A DNA stretch of 54,410 nt, taken from contig RFGV01000202.1 of the NCBI GenBank assembly GCA_003696605.1, positions 1 to 54,410 on the forward strand, written 5' to 3'. How positions within the stretch are numbered: position 1 is the stretch's first letter; each line of letters begins with the position of its first letter. Of the stretch, positions 15,912-24,292 are shown one piece after another. The stretch is from Chloroflexota bacterium (GTDB lineage: Bacteria; Chloroflexota; Anaerolineae; Promineifilales; Promineifilaceae). The notes below the pieces were generated by a model. It saw nothing but the letters and a program-made list of their open reading frames with translations. It was not told the DNA's origin and ran no database searches. The position numbers and the translations under genes are program-made.

Positions 15912-16896
15912 TTTTTGCTACCTGCCTGCCAAACATAGCCGCCCCCAACAAAGCCACTTTAGGGTTACAGATGACGTGTACCGGAATTTCAGCCATCAAT
16001 GCCGAAAATCGCCCCTTGTTGACAAAAAAGCGCATAAATGCACTGTTTTGCAGTTGTGGCAAAATACGTGGGGGAATTCCCCCACCCAGATAAATGCCAC
16101 CGGTTGCCAGCAGCTTCAGGGCTAAATTTCCTGCCTCGTCTCCCAAAATTTCCAGAAACAGGGACAGGGCTGCTTGACATAACTCGGATTTTTCTGCTTG
16201 TGCTGCCTGAACAATGACAGGTGTCGGATCGTCAGAGGCGGCCAGTGCTTCGCGTAACCAGGTTGGCTCTGGAAAACGACCGGTGTCGCGCAAGAAGGCG
16301 TAGAGGTTGGGGATGCCGGAGCCAGAACAAACACGTTCGTAGCTGACGCGCGGAAAGCGGGTTTGCATGTAGGTGAGTAATTCTGTGTGGGTGGGTGTGG
16401 TGGGGGCAAAGGAGGTGTGGCCGCCTTCTGAGGGGTGGGCGGTGTAGGAACGGCCGTTCCACGTCAGGAATGCTTCTCCTAGCCCTGTGCCTGGTGCAAT
16501 GACACCAATTGTTCCCTTTGGGACTGGCTTGCCCTGATTGAGTGTAAACAGGTCATCTTCGCGCAAAAACGGCACAGCATTGGCAATAGCCTGTAAATCG
16601 TTCAGGAGTTTGACTGATTGGAAGCCGAACTGTGCCGCCATTGCTTCTCCATCAATCACCCAGGGAAGATTGGTAGTTTCTGCGCGGTTGCCCATAACAG
16701 GACCGGCCACCCCAAAAACGGCCGTTTTCACTGCTGCCTGACCATGCTCGGCCAAAAAACGGGCTACAATTTCTGACAGAGAAGCGAACTCTCGACTGGG
16801 AAACGTGACCTCAGCAATGGGGGCTTGTTGTACATTGTCTGGTGCATACAAAGCCAGCACCGTTTTTGTGCCACCAATATCACCTGCCAGCAACAT
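15904..16896 (-). CDS. glk: Glucokinase (bacterial Glk type)
   Basis: 330 residues. It phosphorylates glucose with ATP. The N-terminal phosphate loop is AGDIGGTKTVLALY, the catalytic Asp is in LLNDLQAIA (about residue 100), and the glucose-binding PSEGGHTSFAP follows. It resembles the proteobacterial Glk family rather than ROK kinases: it has no ROK CxCGxxGC zinc motif. It begins 2 bases after the DUF427 gene and overlaps pgl by 8 bases, so the three are one operon. Confidence 0.95.
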   Translation of the reverse strand: MLLAGDIGGTKTVLALYAPDNVQQAPIAEVTFPSREFASLSEIVARFLAEHGQAAVKTAVFGVAGPVMGNRAETTNLPWVIDGEAMAAQFGFQSVKLLNDLQAIANAVPFLREDDLFTLNQGKPVPKGTIGVIAPGTGLGEAFLTWNGRSYTAHPSEGGHTSFAPTTPTHTELLTYMQTRFPRVSYERVCSGSGIPNLYAFLRDTGRFPEPTWLREALAASDDPTPVIVQAAQAEKSELCQAALSLFLEILGDEAGNLALKLLATGGIYLGGGIPPRILPQLQNSAFMRFFVNKGRFSALMAEIPVHVICNPKVALLGAAMFGRQVAKNG

Positions 16897-16898
16897 TC

Positions 16899-17183
16899 TT
16901 ATGGCTCCACCTGTACCCCATGCCAGAAGGCAACGTAATTGGCTATTTCTTTGGCAGCCGGTTTAGGATCGGGGTAATACCAGGCAGCATCTCGGTTAAT
17001 TTTTCCATCGACTACGATATTGTAGTAGCTGGCTACCCCCTTCCAGGGACAGACGGTGTGTGTGGTGCTTGGCTGAAAGTATTCTCGTTTAATGGCATTG
17101 GGCGGAAAGTAATGATTTCCTTCTATAACGATGGTTTGGTCACTTTCGGCCAATACAACACCGTTCCATATGGCTTTTGTCAT
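16899..17183 (-). CDS. DUF427 family protein
   Basis: 94 residues; function unknown. The family motif TVCPWKGVASYYNI is clear, together with the start KAIWNGVVLAESD. GGAGG lies 8 bases before the ATG at 17181-17183. It is the first gene of the minus-strand operon that continues into glk (2-base gap), pgl and osmC. The family forms a small beta barrel; no activity should be assumed. Confidence 0.9.
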   Translation of the reverse strand: MTKAIWNGVVLAESDQTIVIEGNHYFPPNAIKREYFQPSTTHTVCPWKGVASYYNIVVDGKINRDAAWYYPDPKPAAKEIANYVAFWHGVQVEP

Positions 17184-17277
17184 GGGTTATCCTCCTGCAC
17201 AGGTTTTTTTGAACAAACAAGATTTGTCATTAGATGACCGGATGGTATCAGTGGGATTAGTGGTTAGAAGGCAGCAA

Positions 17278-17562
17278 TTACGGCCGTTCCCCCTCATCTG
17301 ATTGCAAAATCTGTAACAAAACTTCAAATTTTTCCCGACAATCCGGGCACAGGTCCAGATGCCGTTCAACCAATGGCATCACTTGTGCGGCTGCTTCATT
17401 ACCAGCCACCAGTTCCACGTATTCGTCTAGCAAGGCGTATGCTTCTTCGCAGGAATAGGCATCTTCGCGAGTTTTTTCAATTAGTTCCAGAAGACGCTTG
17501 ATGACATCCTCGCCAATGTTTTCCAGATTGTCCAGAGGTGTTGGGTTTTCTGAATTACTCAT
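17278..17562 (-). CDS. Small zinc-finger protein, likely anti-sigma factor
   Basis: 94 residues from the ATG at 17560-17562 with AGGTAGAT upstream; an earlier in-frame ATG at 17604 has no ribosome-binding site. The C-terminal half has a Cys (YSCEEAYALLDEYVELV) and HLDLCPDC, the His-x3-Cys-x2-Cys of ZAS anti-sigma domains. There is no membrane segment, so it would be a soluble RsrA-like factor. The ECF sigma gene is 148 bases upstream on the same strand, the usual arrangement for a sigma/anti-sigma pair. The gap carries GAACTG/CAGTTC (about 17655-17673) as a possible hairpin or operator and a 14-bp palindrome with ACGGCCGT in its centre (17610-17623). Confidence 0.72.
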   Translation of the reverse strand: MSNSENPTPLDNLENIGEDVIKRLLELIEKTREDAYSCEEAYALLDEYVELVAGNEAAAQVMPLVERHLDLCPDCREKFEVLLQILQSDEGERP

Positions 17563-17710
17563 GTAATCTACCTGAAAGTAAGAATTTGGAATATTTGAAA
17601 ACACAGTTGGTAACGGCCGTTACTTTGCCGACACCATCCTTCTGCGGTAGTTGACGAACTGACAAGACCAGTTCTTACCCAATCTTGAAAATCCCGTTTT
17701 CACAAAAACA

Positions 17711-18343
17711 TTATTCAAAAACCGAAAGAATATCAGATGGAGACAATCCCTCATCCAAAAGCCTTTTCTTCAGGCGAACACGGGCATCATGCAATAATTT
17801 GTACACCGCGTTTGGGTTCATGTTCATTTCTCGGGCCACTTGTGCTGTTGGCATATTCTGAATCACGGATTTAATCAGCGCGGTGCGCTGTTTTTCAGTC
17901 AACTCTTCCATGATCAGACGATAGACATGAGCCATCATTTCTTTGCGTTCGGTTGCATTTTCCGGCGCTGGGGCAGAATCGGCCACAATACTGGGTGTAT
18001 AGACACCATCCGGTGTATCCATCATGCCATCCAGCGAGGTATCTTGCCACCGCTTGCGGCGCAATTCTGTCAGTGCCACGGAAACAGCAATTTTGTGTGC
18101 CCAGGTGGTAAACAGACTCCGTCCGGCAAAAGAGTCCAGGTTGTCCAGAATTTTAAGCATGGCTTCCTGGACGAAATCTTCAGCCTGAGTCTCAAATTCT
18201 GGTGCGGATGTGTTGACGCGCCCAAGCAACCCTCGTCGCAGGCCGGATACCAGAATGTGGTGCAAATCAGCCAGTGCCTTGTCTTTGACTTGTCCGTCTG
18301 ATTTTAGTTCGTTTAGCCATTCTTCGTTAGTTCGCTTTTTCAC
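17711..18343 (-). CDS. ECF-type RNA polymerase sigma factor
   Basis: About 210 residues from the GTG at 18341-18343, preceded by GGAAG; a TTG at 18376 would add 11 residues and cannot be excluded. Region 2 includes EDFVQEAMLKILDNLDSF and TWAHKIAVSVALTELRRKRW; region 4 includes LTEKQRTALIKS and MPTAQVAREMNMNPNAVYKLLHDARVRLKKRL. Regions 1 and 3 are absent, as in ECF factors. There is a longer than usual acidic linker between regions 2 and 4. It is divergent from the flavin disulfide oxidoreductase at 18533, and the small zinc-finger gene follows. Redox control would fit but is an inference. Confidence 0.9.
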   Translation of the reverse strand: MKKRTNEEWLNELKSDGQVKDKALADLHHILVSGLRRGLLGRVNTSAPEFETQAEDFVQEAMLKILDNLDSFAGRSLFTTWAHKIAVSVALTELRRKRWQDTSLDGMMDTPDGVYTPSIVADSAPAPENATERKEMMAHVYRLIMEELTEKQRTALIKSVIQNMPTAQVAREMNMNPNAVYKLLHDARVRLKKRLLDEGLSPSDILSVFE

Positions 18344-18532
18344 GATGTGTTCTTCCAAAATGGTATTACTGTTCAAAAAAATCTTGTCCTTATACTGACT
18401 ATGGTTGAGTGCCTGGTAGCACGGTTTTTAATTATACACGTGTTCTAGCTTACTGATTATTTGGCAGATGTCCAGTTAAATGACGCCGCATTTAGGGTAA
18501 GCTTACCAGAAGAGATAGGCAAGGAGCGGGAT

Positions 18533-19945
18533 ATGTCGGGACTGTATGATTTGGTGATTATTGGGGGTGGTGCGGCGGGGCTGACGGCAGCGGAGTTTGC
18601 AGCACGTTTGGGGGCGCGGGTGGCGTTGGTGGAGCGGCATCGGTTGGGGGGGGATTGTACGTGGACGGGATGTGTACCCAGTAAGGCGTTGTTGCATGTG
18701 GCACGGGTGGCGCAGATGGTGCGAATGGCTGGGTTGTATGGGGTGGATTCGGCCGTTTCTGCAGTTGATATTGATATGAGTCGGGTGAGGGAGTATGTGC
18801 GTCGGACTGTTGCCGAAATTTACCAGACTGAAACTCCTGAAAAGCTGACTGCGTTGGGTGTGGATGTCGTATTGGGTGAGGCGCGGTTTCGGGATGCGTT
18901 TCATGTTGAGGTAGGCGAACAGTTGCTGGCAGGTAAACATTTTCTGGTGGTTACTGGCGCACGGCCGTTTTTGCCCCCCATTCCCGGTCTTGTTGATGTA
19001 CCTTTTGAGACGTATGAAACCATTTTTGAGAATGGTCGGTTGCCTAAACGGTTGCTGGTTTTGGGGGCTGGTGCTGTGGGGGTGGAACTGGCACAGGCAT
19101 ATGCCCGGTTGGGTGCTCAGGTGACGATGGTTGATGTGGCTTTGTTGCCAGAGTTGGAGCCGGAGGTGGGGGAAGTTTTGGGTGAGGTGTTGGCCGGGGA
19201 AGGGGTTACGTTTATATCTGGGCTGGTTTCGGCCGTTTCCCATCATGATGGTCACATTTACTTGCAAGTAGAGCAAACGACATTGGAGGGGGATTGTTTG
19301 CTGGTAGCAGCCGGGCGAAAACCGAATGTACAAAACCTGGCGTTGGAAAGGGCTGGTGTGAACTGGTTGCCGACGGGTATTCCTGTGAATGACCAGCTTC
19401 AGACCAATGTGAAACATATTTATGCTGCTGGTGATTGTGTCAATGATTTTCAGTTTACTCATTTTGCTGGCTGGCAGGCATTTCAGGCAGCCAGAAATGC
19501 CCTTTTGCCCGGTACGGGGAAGGGGCGTACAGATATTGTGCCTTTTGCTATTTTTACCGACCCGGAAATTGCTCATGTGGGGCTTTCGGAAACGGTAGCA
19601 AGAGAAAAGCTGGGGCGAGAGGTGCGGGTGGCCTGGCGGGATATGGGGCAGGTTGATCGGGCTGTGATGGATGATGCGCGGCACGGATTTATCAAGATTG
19701 TGCATCGGTCAAATGGTGAGTTGCTGGGGGCGACGATTGTGGCTGCCCGGGCTGGGGAGATGATTACGGAGTTTGCGCTGGCGATGCAGCATGGGTTGAA
19801 GTTGGGTGATTTGGCGCGGGTGATGCATGTGTATCCAACGTATAGTATCGGAATTCAGCGTCTGACAACGGCCGTTGTTACTGAGGCGTTTTTGGCAAGT
19901 CGTTCGGGTAAGATAGCTCGTCGGTTGGCTGGATTGCCTGTGTAA
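18533..19945 (+). CDS. FAD-dependent pyridine nucleotide-disulfide oxidoreductase (MerA/Lpd-like)
   Basis: 470 residues from the ATG at 18533; AAGGAG lies 7-8 bases upstream. An FAD-binding GGGAAGLTAAEFAARLGARV opens the protein, followed by the redox pair GGDCTWTGCVPSK (Cys-x4-Cys). The NAD(P) domain has LVLGAGAVGVELAQAYA, and YAAGDCVN binds FAD. The C-terminal interface has HVYPTYSIG, where dihydrolipoamide dehydrogenase has HAHPTLSE. There is no heavy-metal-associated domain and no C-terminal Cys-Cys, so this is not a true mercuric reductase. The MFS gene follows 14 bases later. Substrate unknown. Confidence 0.88.
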   Translation: MSGLYDLVIIGGGAAGLTAAEFAARLGARVALVERHRLGGDCTWTGCVPSKALLHVARVAQMVRMAGLYGVDSAVSAVDIDMSRVREYVRRTVAEIYQTETPEKLTALGVDVVLGEARFRDAFHVEVGEQLLAGKHFLVVTGARPFLPPIPGLVDVPFETYETIFENGRLPKRLLVLGAGAVGVELAQAYARLGAQVTMVDVALLPELEPEVGEVLGEVLAGEGVTFISGLVSAVSHHDGHIYLQVEQTTLEGDCLLVAAGRKPNVQNLALERAGVNWLPTGIPVNDQLQTNVKHIYAAGDCVNDFQFTHFAGWQAFQAARNALLPGTGKGRTDIVPFAIFTDPEIAHVGLSETVAREKLGREVRVAWRDMGQVDRAVMDDARHGFIKIVHRSNGELLGATIVAARAGEMITEFALAMQHGLKLGDLARVMHVYPTYSIGIQRLTTAVVTEAFLASRSGKIARRLAGLPV

Positions 19946-19959
19946 GGGTGGGGGTTGGG

Positions 19960-21216
19960 ATGGATGGGCGCTGGCGATTAACGGCCGTTTTGTTGGCCAA
20001 TGCCTTGTTACGCATTGCCAATGCTGCTGGTGGTGCGCTTGTTGGCTTTTATTTGGCGTGGCTGGCTGTTCATGGGCGGGCTGTGGATGCGGCATTGTTG
20101 GGGGCGTTAGGTGTTGTCGCCAATGGATTTGAGCTGGTTGCGGCTGTGCCTTTTGGTGCGCTTACTGATAGGCTTTCTCCCCGTTTTTTGCTGGTGGGGG
20201 CGGCTTTGTTGGGTGGGGTGGCTACCCAATTGTTCGGCATGACGGGGCTTGTGCTGGTGTTCTTTTTTTCCCGGGCGTTAGAGGGAGTGGCGGCGGCAGC
20301 TGTGGGGCCGGCTTTGCTGGCTCATTTGGCAGATGCCACACATGCTGATGTGGCCGCACGGGGGCGGGTGATGAGTTATTTTGAGCTGACTGTGTTGGCC
20401 GGGTTGGCGTTGGGGACGTTGGTGGCGGGGATGGGTTGGGCGGCGGTGCAAACATTGGCGTTTAGTGTGGTGGCTGTGGTGTATGTGTTGGCTGGGGGAT
20501 TGTTTTATTGGGGAACGGCCGTTTCCTTCTCTCACACTCCCCCGCATGTCCCCGGCCTGTTTGAGGGCATCAAGCAGGCCATTAGTCGCTCCATTTTACG
20601 CCGTTTGGCTGTTCCCTGGCTGGCTGCAAATGCTGTTGCTGGTCTTTGGTTTACCCATATTGTGTTTCAGTTAACCGGACCGCGCATTTCTGGTCAGTAT
20701 TTGGTAGGGCGTTTTACTGCCCGTGAGGTGGGGTGGTTGTCATTGGCATATGCTGTTTTGTTTGGGGCTGGCGTGGTGATTTGGGGAGTTGTGTTAGCCC
20801 ACATATCGCGTGTACGGGCAATGAGAATTGCGTTTTTGGGTATGTGGGGAACAAATTTGTGTTTTTATTTGCTTAATCGCTCGGAAGGCTGGTCATGGGT
20901 GGTGCGTGGTGGGGTGTTGGTGGTTTATGCAGTGGCCATTATGGTGCAGAGTGGGATAACACCGGCGGCATTGGCATATTTGGTGGATGTGGCTGGTTAT
21001 GGGGCAGAACGGGGAGTAGCGATGGGGATTTATTCTTTTTTGCTTGGGTTGGGTACGGTGCTGGGGGCGGGTTTTGGAGGTGTTTTGGCGCGGGATTTGT
21101 GGCTGGATGGTTTGTTGTTGGGTTCGGTTGTGTTGGCCGTGTTGGGGTATTGGGCAACGGGTTTGTTGCCTCAAACGAATGTTGTGAGGGGGGAATTTTC
21201 TTCTGGTGAGGTGTGA
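19960..21216 (+). CDS. Major facilitator superfamily transporter
   Basis: 418 residues from the ATG at 19960 (a GTG at 19948 is an alternative). About 12 hydrophobic helices; the MFS loop motif is visible as GALTDRLSPRFLL between helices 2 and 3. It sits close behind the disulfide oxidoreductase, so the two are probably co-transcribed. The + strand switches sharply from G/T-rich to C-rich at the ACGGCCGT at 20515-20522 inside the gene. Substrate unknown. Confidence 0.82.
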   Translation: MDGRWRLTAVLLANALLRIANAAGGALVGFYLAWLAVHGRAVDAALLGALGVVANGFELVAAVPFGALTDRLSPRFLLVGAALLGGVATQLFGMTGLVLVFFFSRALEGVAAAAVGPALLAHLADATHADVAARGRVMSYFELTVLAGLALGTLVAGMGWAAVQTLAFSVVAVVYVLAGGLFYWGTAVSFSHTPPHVPGLFEGIKQAISRSILRRLAVPWLAANAVAGLWFTHIVFQLTGPRISGQYLVGRFTAREVGWLSLAYAVLFGAGVVIWGVVLAHISRVRAMRIAFLGMWGTNLCFYLLNRSEGWSWVVRGGVLVVYAVAIMVQSGITPAALAYLVDVAGYGAERGVAMGIYSFLLGLGTVLGAGFGGVLARDLWLDGLLLGSVVLAVLGYWATGLLPQTNVVRGEFSSGEV

Positions 21217-21221
21217 GTGGA

Positions 21222-21249
21222 TTGTCGTGTAAGAATTTGGCGATAGAAT
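21222..21249 (+). promoter_or_regulatory. Candidate promoter of the glutaredoxin-like gene
   Basis: TTGTCG (21222-21227), 16-base spacer, TAGAAT (21244-21249). The predicted start is near 21256, giving a leader of about 75 bases that contains one ACGGCCGT (21280-21287). Confidence 0.5.
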
Positions 21250-21329
21250 GCGTCTTTAGAGTAAATAGTTGGGGTGAGAACGGCCGTTTTGCCCCAAAAA
21301 TCTTTCAGAATAAAGAGGTATGAGACAAA

Positions 21330-21602
21330 ATGACACTTCCGCATACAACGAATGATGCAATCGTAATGTATACGACAAGCTGGTGTCCTGATTGTCACCG
21401 GGCAAAAGCATTGTTGCGTGATTATGACATTGAATTTATTGAAGTGGATGTTGAGGAAAATCCGGAAGGGTTGGCTTATGTCAAGCAAGTGAATGGGGGA
21501 CATCGTGTTGTGCCTACTATTGTATTTCCGGATGGATCTATTTTAGTTGAGCCTTCCAATGCAGTGCTGACTGAAAAGCTGGGGTTGGCGTTGGAGTGGT
21601 AA
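21330..21602 (+). CDS. Glutaredoxin-like (mycoredoxin-type) thiol oxidoreductase
   Basis: 90 residues with a thioredoxin fold. The active site is TSWCPDCHRAKALL, so the redox pair is Cys-Pro-Asp-Cys near residues 19-22. The cis-Pro lies in RVVPTIVF and the C-terminal glutaredoxin region follows. CPDC is more typical of NrdH/mycoredoxin-like proteins than of classic CPYC glutaredoxins, which fits organisms without glutathione. AAAGAGG precedes the ATG at a somewhat long spacing. It is a single-gene unit with its own promoter and a strong terminator. Confidence 0.9.
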   Translation: MTLPHTTNDAIVMYTTSWCPDCHRAKALLRDYDIEFIEVDVEENPEGLAYVKQVNGGHRVVPTIVFPDGSILVEPSNAVLTEKLGLALEW

Positions 21603-21623
21603 TCAGGTAATAGACAGGAACGC

Positions 21624-21668
21624 AAAAACGTGAAGTGCTTCGAGAGTGCGCTTCACGTTTTTATTTTT
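21624..21668 (+). terminator. Strong intrinsic terminator after the glutaredoxin-like gene
   Basis: A 15-bp stem (21624-21638 with 21648-21662, one G-U pair) around a 9-base loop, ending in a T-rich tract to 21668. The A-run on the left side would also give a U-tract on the other strand. Confidence 0.92.
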
Positions 21669-21685
21669 AGAAGGGAGTGAAAACG

Positions 21686-22735
21686 ATGGGGGCAGATTGG
21701 TCAGATTTGGTAGCCCTGAATGAGCCGCCGGAATTGGTGAAAAAGCTGGCTGTGTTTGTGGCGCAGGCGGAAGAATGGGTTTTGTATGAGCTGAATCCGC
21801 GTTATTTGGCAGAGCAGTTAGCAATTGGGGAGCGGGAGGCGTTGCGGTTGTTGGTAACGGCCGTTGCCGCACACAAGTTTGATTTGGGTTGGCGTGTTAT
21901 TTGTCCGGTATGCCAGGGGATGTCTCCTGCGCTAAATTCGCTGTCTCAACTCCATTATCAGAATGAATGTGTTGTTTGTTCGAATCGGTTTATTACACAT
22001 TTGGATGATGAGGTGGTGGTGGTGTTCACAGTGCGCCCGGAAATACGGCCGTTGTCTGAAGCAGCACGGGCCAACAAGGTAGCCCGCCAGGCCATTGACG
22101 AACGATTGGGGCGAGTGCCCGCCTTGGCCTTGTTGAATCTGCCCCGTTTTCATCAGCTGATACATGATCAGCTTTTGCCAGAAGGTCAATCCTTAGGGGT
22201 GCGACAGATGGCTATTTTCTTTTCTGACTTGCGCCAGTCTACGGCCTTTTATCACAAGTTTGGTGATGCGGTGGCCTATCGCTGGGTGTGTGAACATTTT
22301 GCGATTTTGTTTGAAGCTGTGGCAGCGCATGGGGGAACGGCCGTTAAGACAATTGGTGATGGCGTGATGGGCACGTTTACTGATGAAATGGCTGCCTTGC
22401 AGAGCATAGTGACAGGTATGAAGGGGATTGTTGCCCTTAATCAACAGGCCGGCCTGAAGGGGAGTGATCGACTGACCTTGAAGGTGGGGTTGCACGTTGG
22501 ACAATGTATTGTGGTGACGCTAAACGGCCGTTTGGACTATTTTGGTGAAACAGTCAACATTGCCGCTCGTCTGGGGGGGCTGGCAACTGGTAACGACATT
22601 ATCTTAAGCCAGGCTGTCCTTTCCCGACCAGGTAACCGTGCCCAGGCAGAAACTTTGGGAGAACTCATGCCCATTTCTGCCCGATTGAAAGGGTTGCCGG
22701 GACATTTTGACTTGTATCGGTTACTGGTGAAATAG
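21686..22735 (+). CDS. Class III adenylate cyclase with zinc-finger N-terminus
   Basis: 349 residues from the ATG at 21686; GGGAG lies 8 bases upstream. The N-terminal half (1-165) has two Cys pairs, CPVC (about 73-76) and CVVC (about 95-98), probably a zinc site. The cyclase domain (about 172-349) has metal ligands Asp181 (FFSDLRQST) and Asp225 (TIGDGVMG) and the transition-state pair Asn291/Arg295 (VNIAARL). Lys221 and Asp284 are at the purine-specifying positions and favour ATP over GTP, so cAMP is the likely product. No membrane helix. A CRP-like site at 43050 is a possible downstream target of cAMP signalling, by inference only. Confidence 0.9.
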   Translation: MGADWSDLVALNEPPELVKKLAVFVAQAEEWVLYELNPRYLAEQLAIGEREALRLLVTAVAAHKFDLGWRVICPVCQGMSPALNSLSQLHYQNECVVCSNRFITHLDDEVVVVFTVRPEIRPLSEAARANKVARQAIDERLGRVPALALLNLPRFHQLIHDQLLPEGQSLGVRQMAIFFSDLRQSTAFYHKFGDAVAYRWVCEHFAILFEAVAAHGGTAVKTIGDGVMGTFTDEMAALQSIVTGMKGIVALNQQAGLKGSDRLTLKVGLHVGQCIVVTLNGRLDYFGETVNIAARLGGLATGNDIILSQAVLSRPGNRAQAETLGELMPISARLKGLPGHFDLYRLLVK

Positions 22736-22788
22736 CAAAACAACAGGATTGCAGGCACGGCAAATCTGCAGATTTTTAGCCAAGATGA

Positions 22789-23499
22789 CTACACACTGTT
22801 GGCGAAACGATAACCAGTTCCCCGTTCAGCCACAATATATTGAGGGTTATTCGGATCATCTTCAATTTTGCGGCGCAATCGGTGGATGTGAACATGAAGG
22901 CGGTCTTCCTGAGCATCTTCCAGCGGCCAGATTCGATTGAGCAGGAAGTCAGTAGTAACAATACGCCCTTGATTACGTACCAGTATGTAGAGTAATTTGG
23001 CTTCTGTGGGTGTCAGAGAGACCGGCGTGCCATTAACGACGGCTTCCCGGGCAGGGAAGTTGATAAGCAACCGTTCGTCAATCCGGGTGGTGGATTCCAG
23101 GGTGTAGGTGTAATCACCCATGCGACGTAATACACGATTCACACGAGCGACAAGTTCACCTGGATTGAATGGTTTGACGATGTAGTCTTCGGCGTAGAGT
23201 TCTAGTCCTTCAATGATGGTTTCTTCAGTGTTGACGGCTGTGAGCATGATAACCGGCATATCACTGAATTCACGGACAGCGCGACAAAACTCGAATCCGC
23301 TCATACCGGGCATGTGTAGGTCAACGACGGCAAGATGAGGGATGCCATGTCGGTTAATGATCTGAAGAGCTTCCTGGCCGGAAACGGCCGTTACGACCTC
23401 GAAACCAGCCTGTTCCAAAGTATGCTGCACAATTCGCAGCGTAAAAGCATTATCATCCACTGCCAGAATTTTGTAAGTATCTGCTGGAGCATCAAACAT
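22789..23499 (-). CDS. OmpR/PhoB-family response regulator
   Basis: 236 residues. The receiver domain has KILAVDDNAFTLRIV, phospho-acceptor Asp60 in AVVDLHMPGMSG, Thr in IMLTAVN and Lys in YIVKPFNPGEL. The winged-helix output domain (about 130-232) has LTPTEAKLLYILVRNQGRIV and VHIHRLRRKIEDDP. AGGAAG lies 7 bases before the ATG. It is an orphan: no kinase gene is adjacent. It is convergent with the adenylate cyclase and divergent from the nuo cluster, so it could control complex I, but that is untested. Confidence 0.94.
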   Translation of the reverse strand: MFDAPADTYKILAVDDNAFTLRIVQHTLEQAGFEVVTAVSGQEALQIINRHGIPHLAVVDLHMPGMSGFEFCRAVREFSDMPVIMLTAVNTEETIIEGLELYAEDYIVKPFNPGELVARVNRVLRRMGDYTYTLESTTRIDERLLINFPAREAVVNGTPVSLTPTEAKLLYILVRNQGRIVTTDFLLNRIWPLEDAQEDRLHVHIHRLRRKIEDDPNNPQYIVAERGTGYRFANSV

Positions 23500-23827
23500 A
23501 CAAGGCTTCCTGTGAAGTTTAAGTTTGTTTGCAGAATTATAACGCTAGCACAGGCTCAAAAATGACCGTAATGCAAGCATATAAAAACATTTACCCCTAA
23601 TTCACTAAATCAAGTATACGCAAAACTTTCCAAAAATAAACCAACGACCTGTAAAAACCTTGTGAACGTCATCAAAACCATATTGTCAGATCTCTCCGTG
23701 ACAACCACAAAACCCCACACTTCTTCCCCATTTAATTCTAAAAATCCCCTAATCCTTTGCCGATGCTCATTGCATGTGTTATAAATGGGACAGATTTCAC
23801 AAACTCCTTCCACTTCAGGAGGATCAC
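23500..23827. other. 328-bp divergent intergenic region between the response regulator and nuoA
   Basis: No coding frame with a start and ribosome-binding site was seen. It is A/C-rich on the + strand, contains no ACGGCCGT copy, and carries the nuo promoter near its right end (23757-23785). No strong hairpin was seen. Confidence 0.6.
23757..23785 (+). promoter_or_regulatory. Promoter of the nuo cluster
   Basis: TTGCCG (23757-23762), exact 17-base spacer, TATAAA (23780-23785). The transcript would begin near 23792, about 36 bases before the nuoA GTG. Confidence 0.65.
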
Positions 23828-24184
23828 GTGTTAACAGACTGGCAATTCATTGCTCTTTTTGTTGTGCTTTCGCCAATATTTCCGGCGATGCCTGTAATTA
23901 TTAACCACCTGTTGGGTCCTAAAAAACCCAACCCAATCAAACAGCAAACCTACGAATGCGGTATTGAAACTGTAGGTGATAGCTGGGTACAGTTCAAAGT
24001 ACAGTATTACATTTACGCTCTCGTATTTGTCATTTTTGACATTGAAGCTGTATTCCTCTTCCCTATTGCTGCAGCTTACGATCAGCTGGGGCTGTTTGCC
24101 GTAGGTGCAGCAGTGTTGTTCATCTTCCTGTTGGGAGATGGCTTGGCCTACGCTTGGGGTCGAGGCGTCCTCGAGTGGGTGTAA
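23828..24184 (+). CDS. nuoA: NADH-quinone oxidoreductase subunit A
   Basis: 118 residues from the GTG at 23828, which has AGGAGG 5 bases upstream. Three membrane helices flank the conserved loop with YECGIETVGDSWVQF; its Cys is the family's conserved loop cysteine near the quinone pocket. Helix 2 has FDIEAVFLFP. In most bacteria nuoA is followed by nuoB, C, D; here a terminator-like hairpin and then nuoH follow, so the peripheral-arm genes are elsewhere. Confidence 0.95.
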   Translation: MLTDWQFIALFVVLSPIFPAMPVIINHLLGPKKPNPIKQQTYECGIETVGDSWVQFKVQYYIYALVFVIFDIEAVFLFPIAAAYDQLGLFAVGAAVLFIFLLGDGLAYAWGRGVLEWV

Positions 24185-24223
24185 CCAGATAAATCAGAAG
24201 ATTAACAAGGCAGGAATGCTATC

Positions 24224-24254
24224 AAATGGCTGGGCAAACCGCTCCGCCATTTTT
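24224..24254 (+). terminator. Terminator-like hairpin between nuoA and nuoH
   Basis: AAATGGC (24224-24230) pairs with GCCATTT (24246-24252), extended inward by GGGC/GCTC with one mismatch and one wobble, loop AAACC. Five T residues (24250-24254) overlap the right arm. In the middle of an operon it could act as an attenuator or mark an old operon end. Confidence 0.5.
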
Positions 24255-24292
24255 ACATGCCTGTCAATTTGTGCTGTTTGCGGAGAGTGAGC

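Noticed and set aside
17610-17623. The palindrome GTAACGGCCGTTAC as an autoregulatory operator of the sigma/anti-sigma pair
   Set aside because: Its core is the window-wide ACGGCCGT repeat, so a local operator role is not supported by sequence alone.
18503-19705. A 400-codon open frame antisense to the disulfide oxidoreductase gene
   Set aside because: It has no ribosome-binding site, its product is rich in His, Pro, Gln and Thr with no domain, and the sense strand encodes a clear flavoprotein. Long antisense frames are expected where the sense strand is strongly G/T-skewed.
18533-19945. Annotation as mercuric reductase
   Set aside because: The N-terminal metal-binding domain and the C-terminal vicinal Cys pair are missing; only the general disulfide reductase signature is present.
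22766-22779. AAATCTGCAGATTT between the cyclase and response regulator genes as a terminator
   Set aside because: It is a perfect palindrome with no loop and too little GC; a stable RNA hairpin is unlikely.
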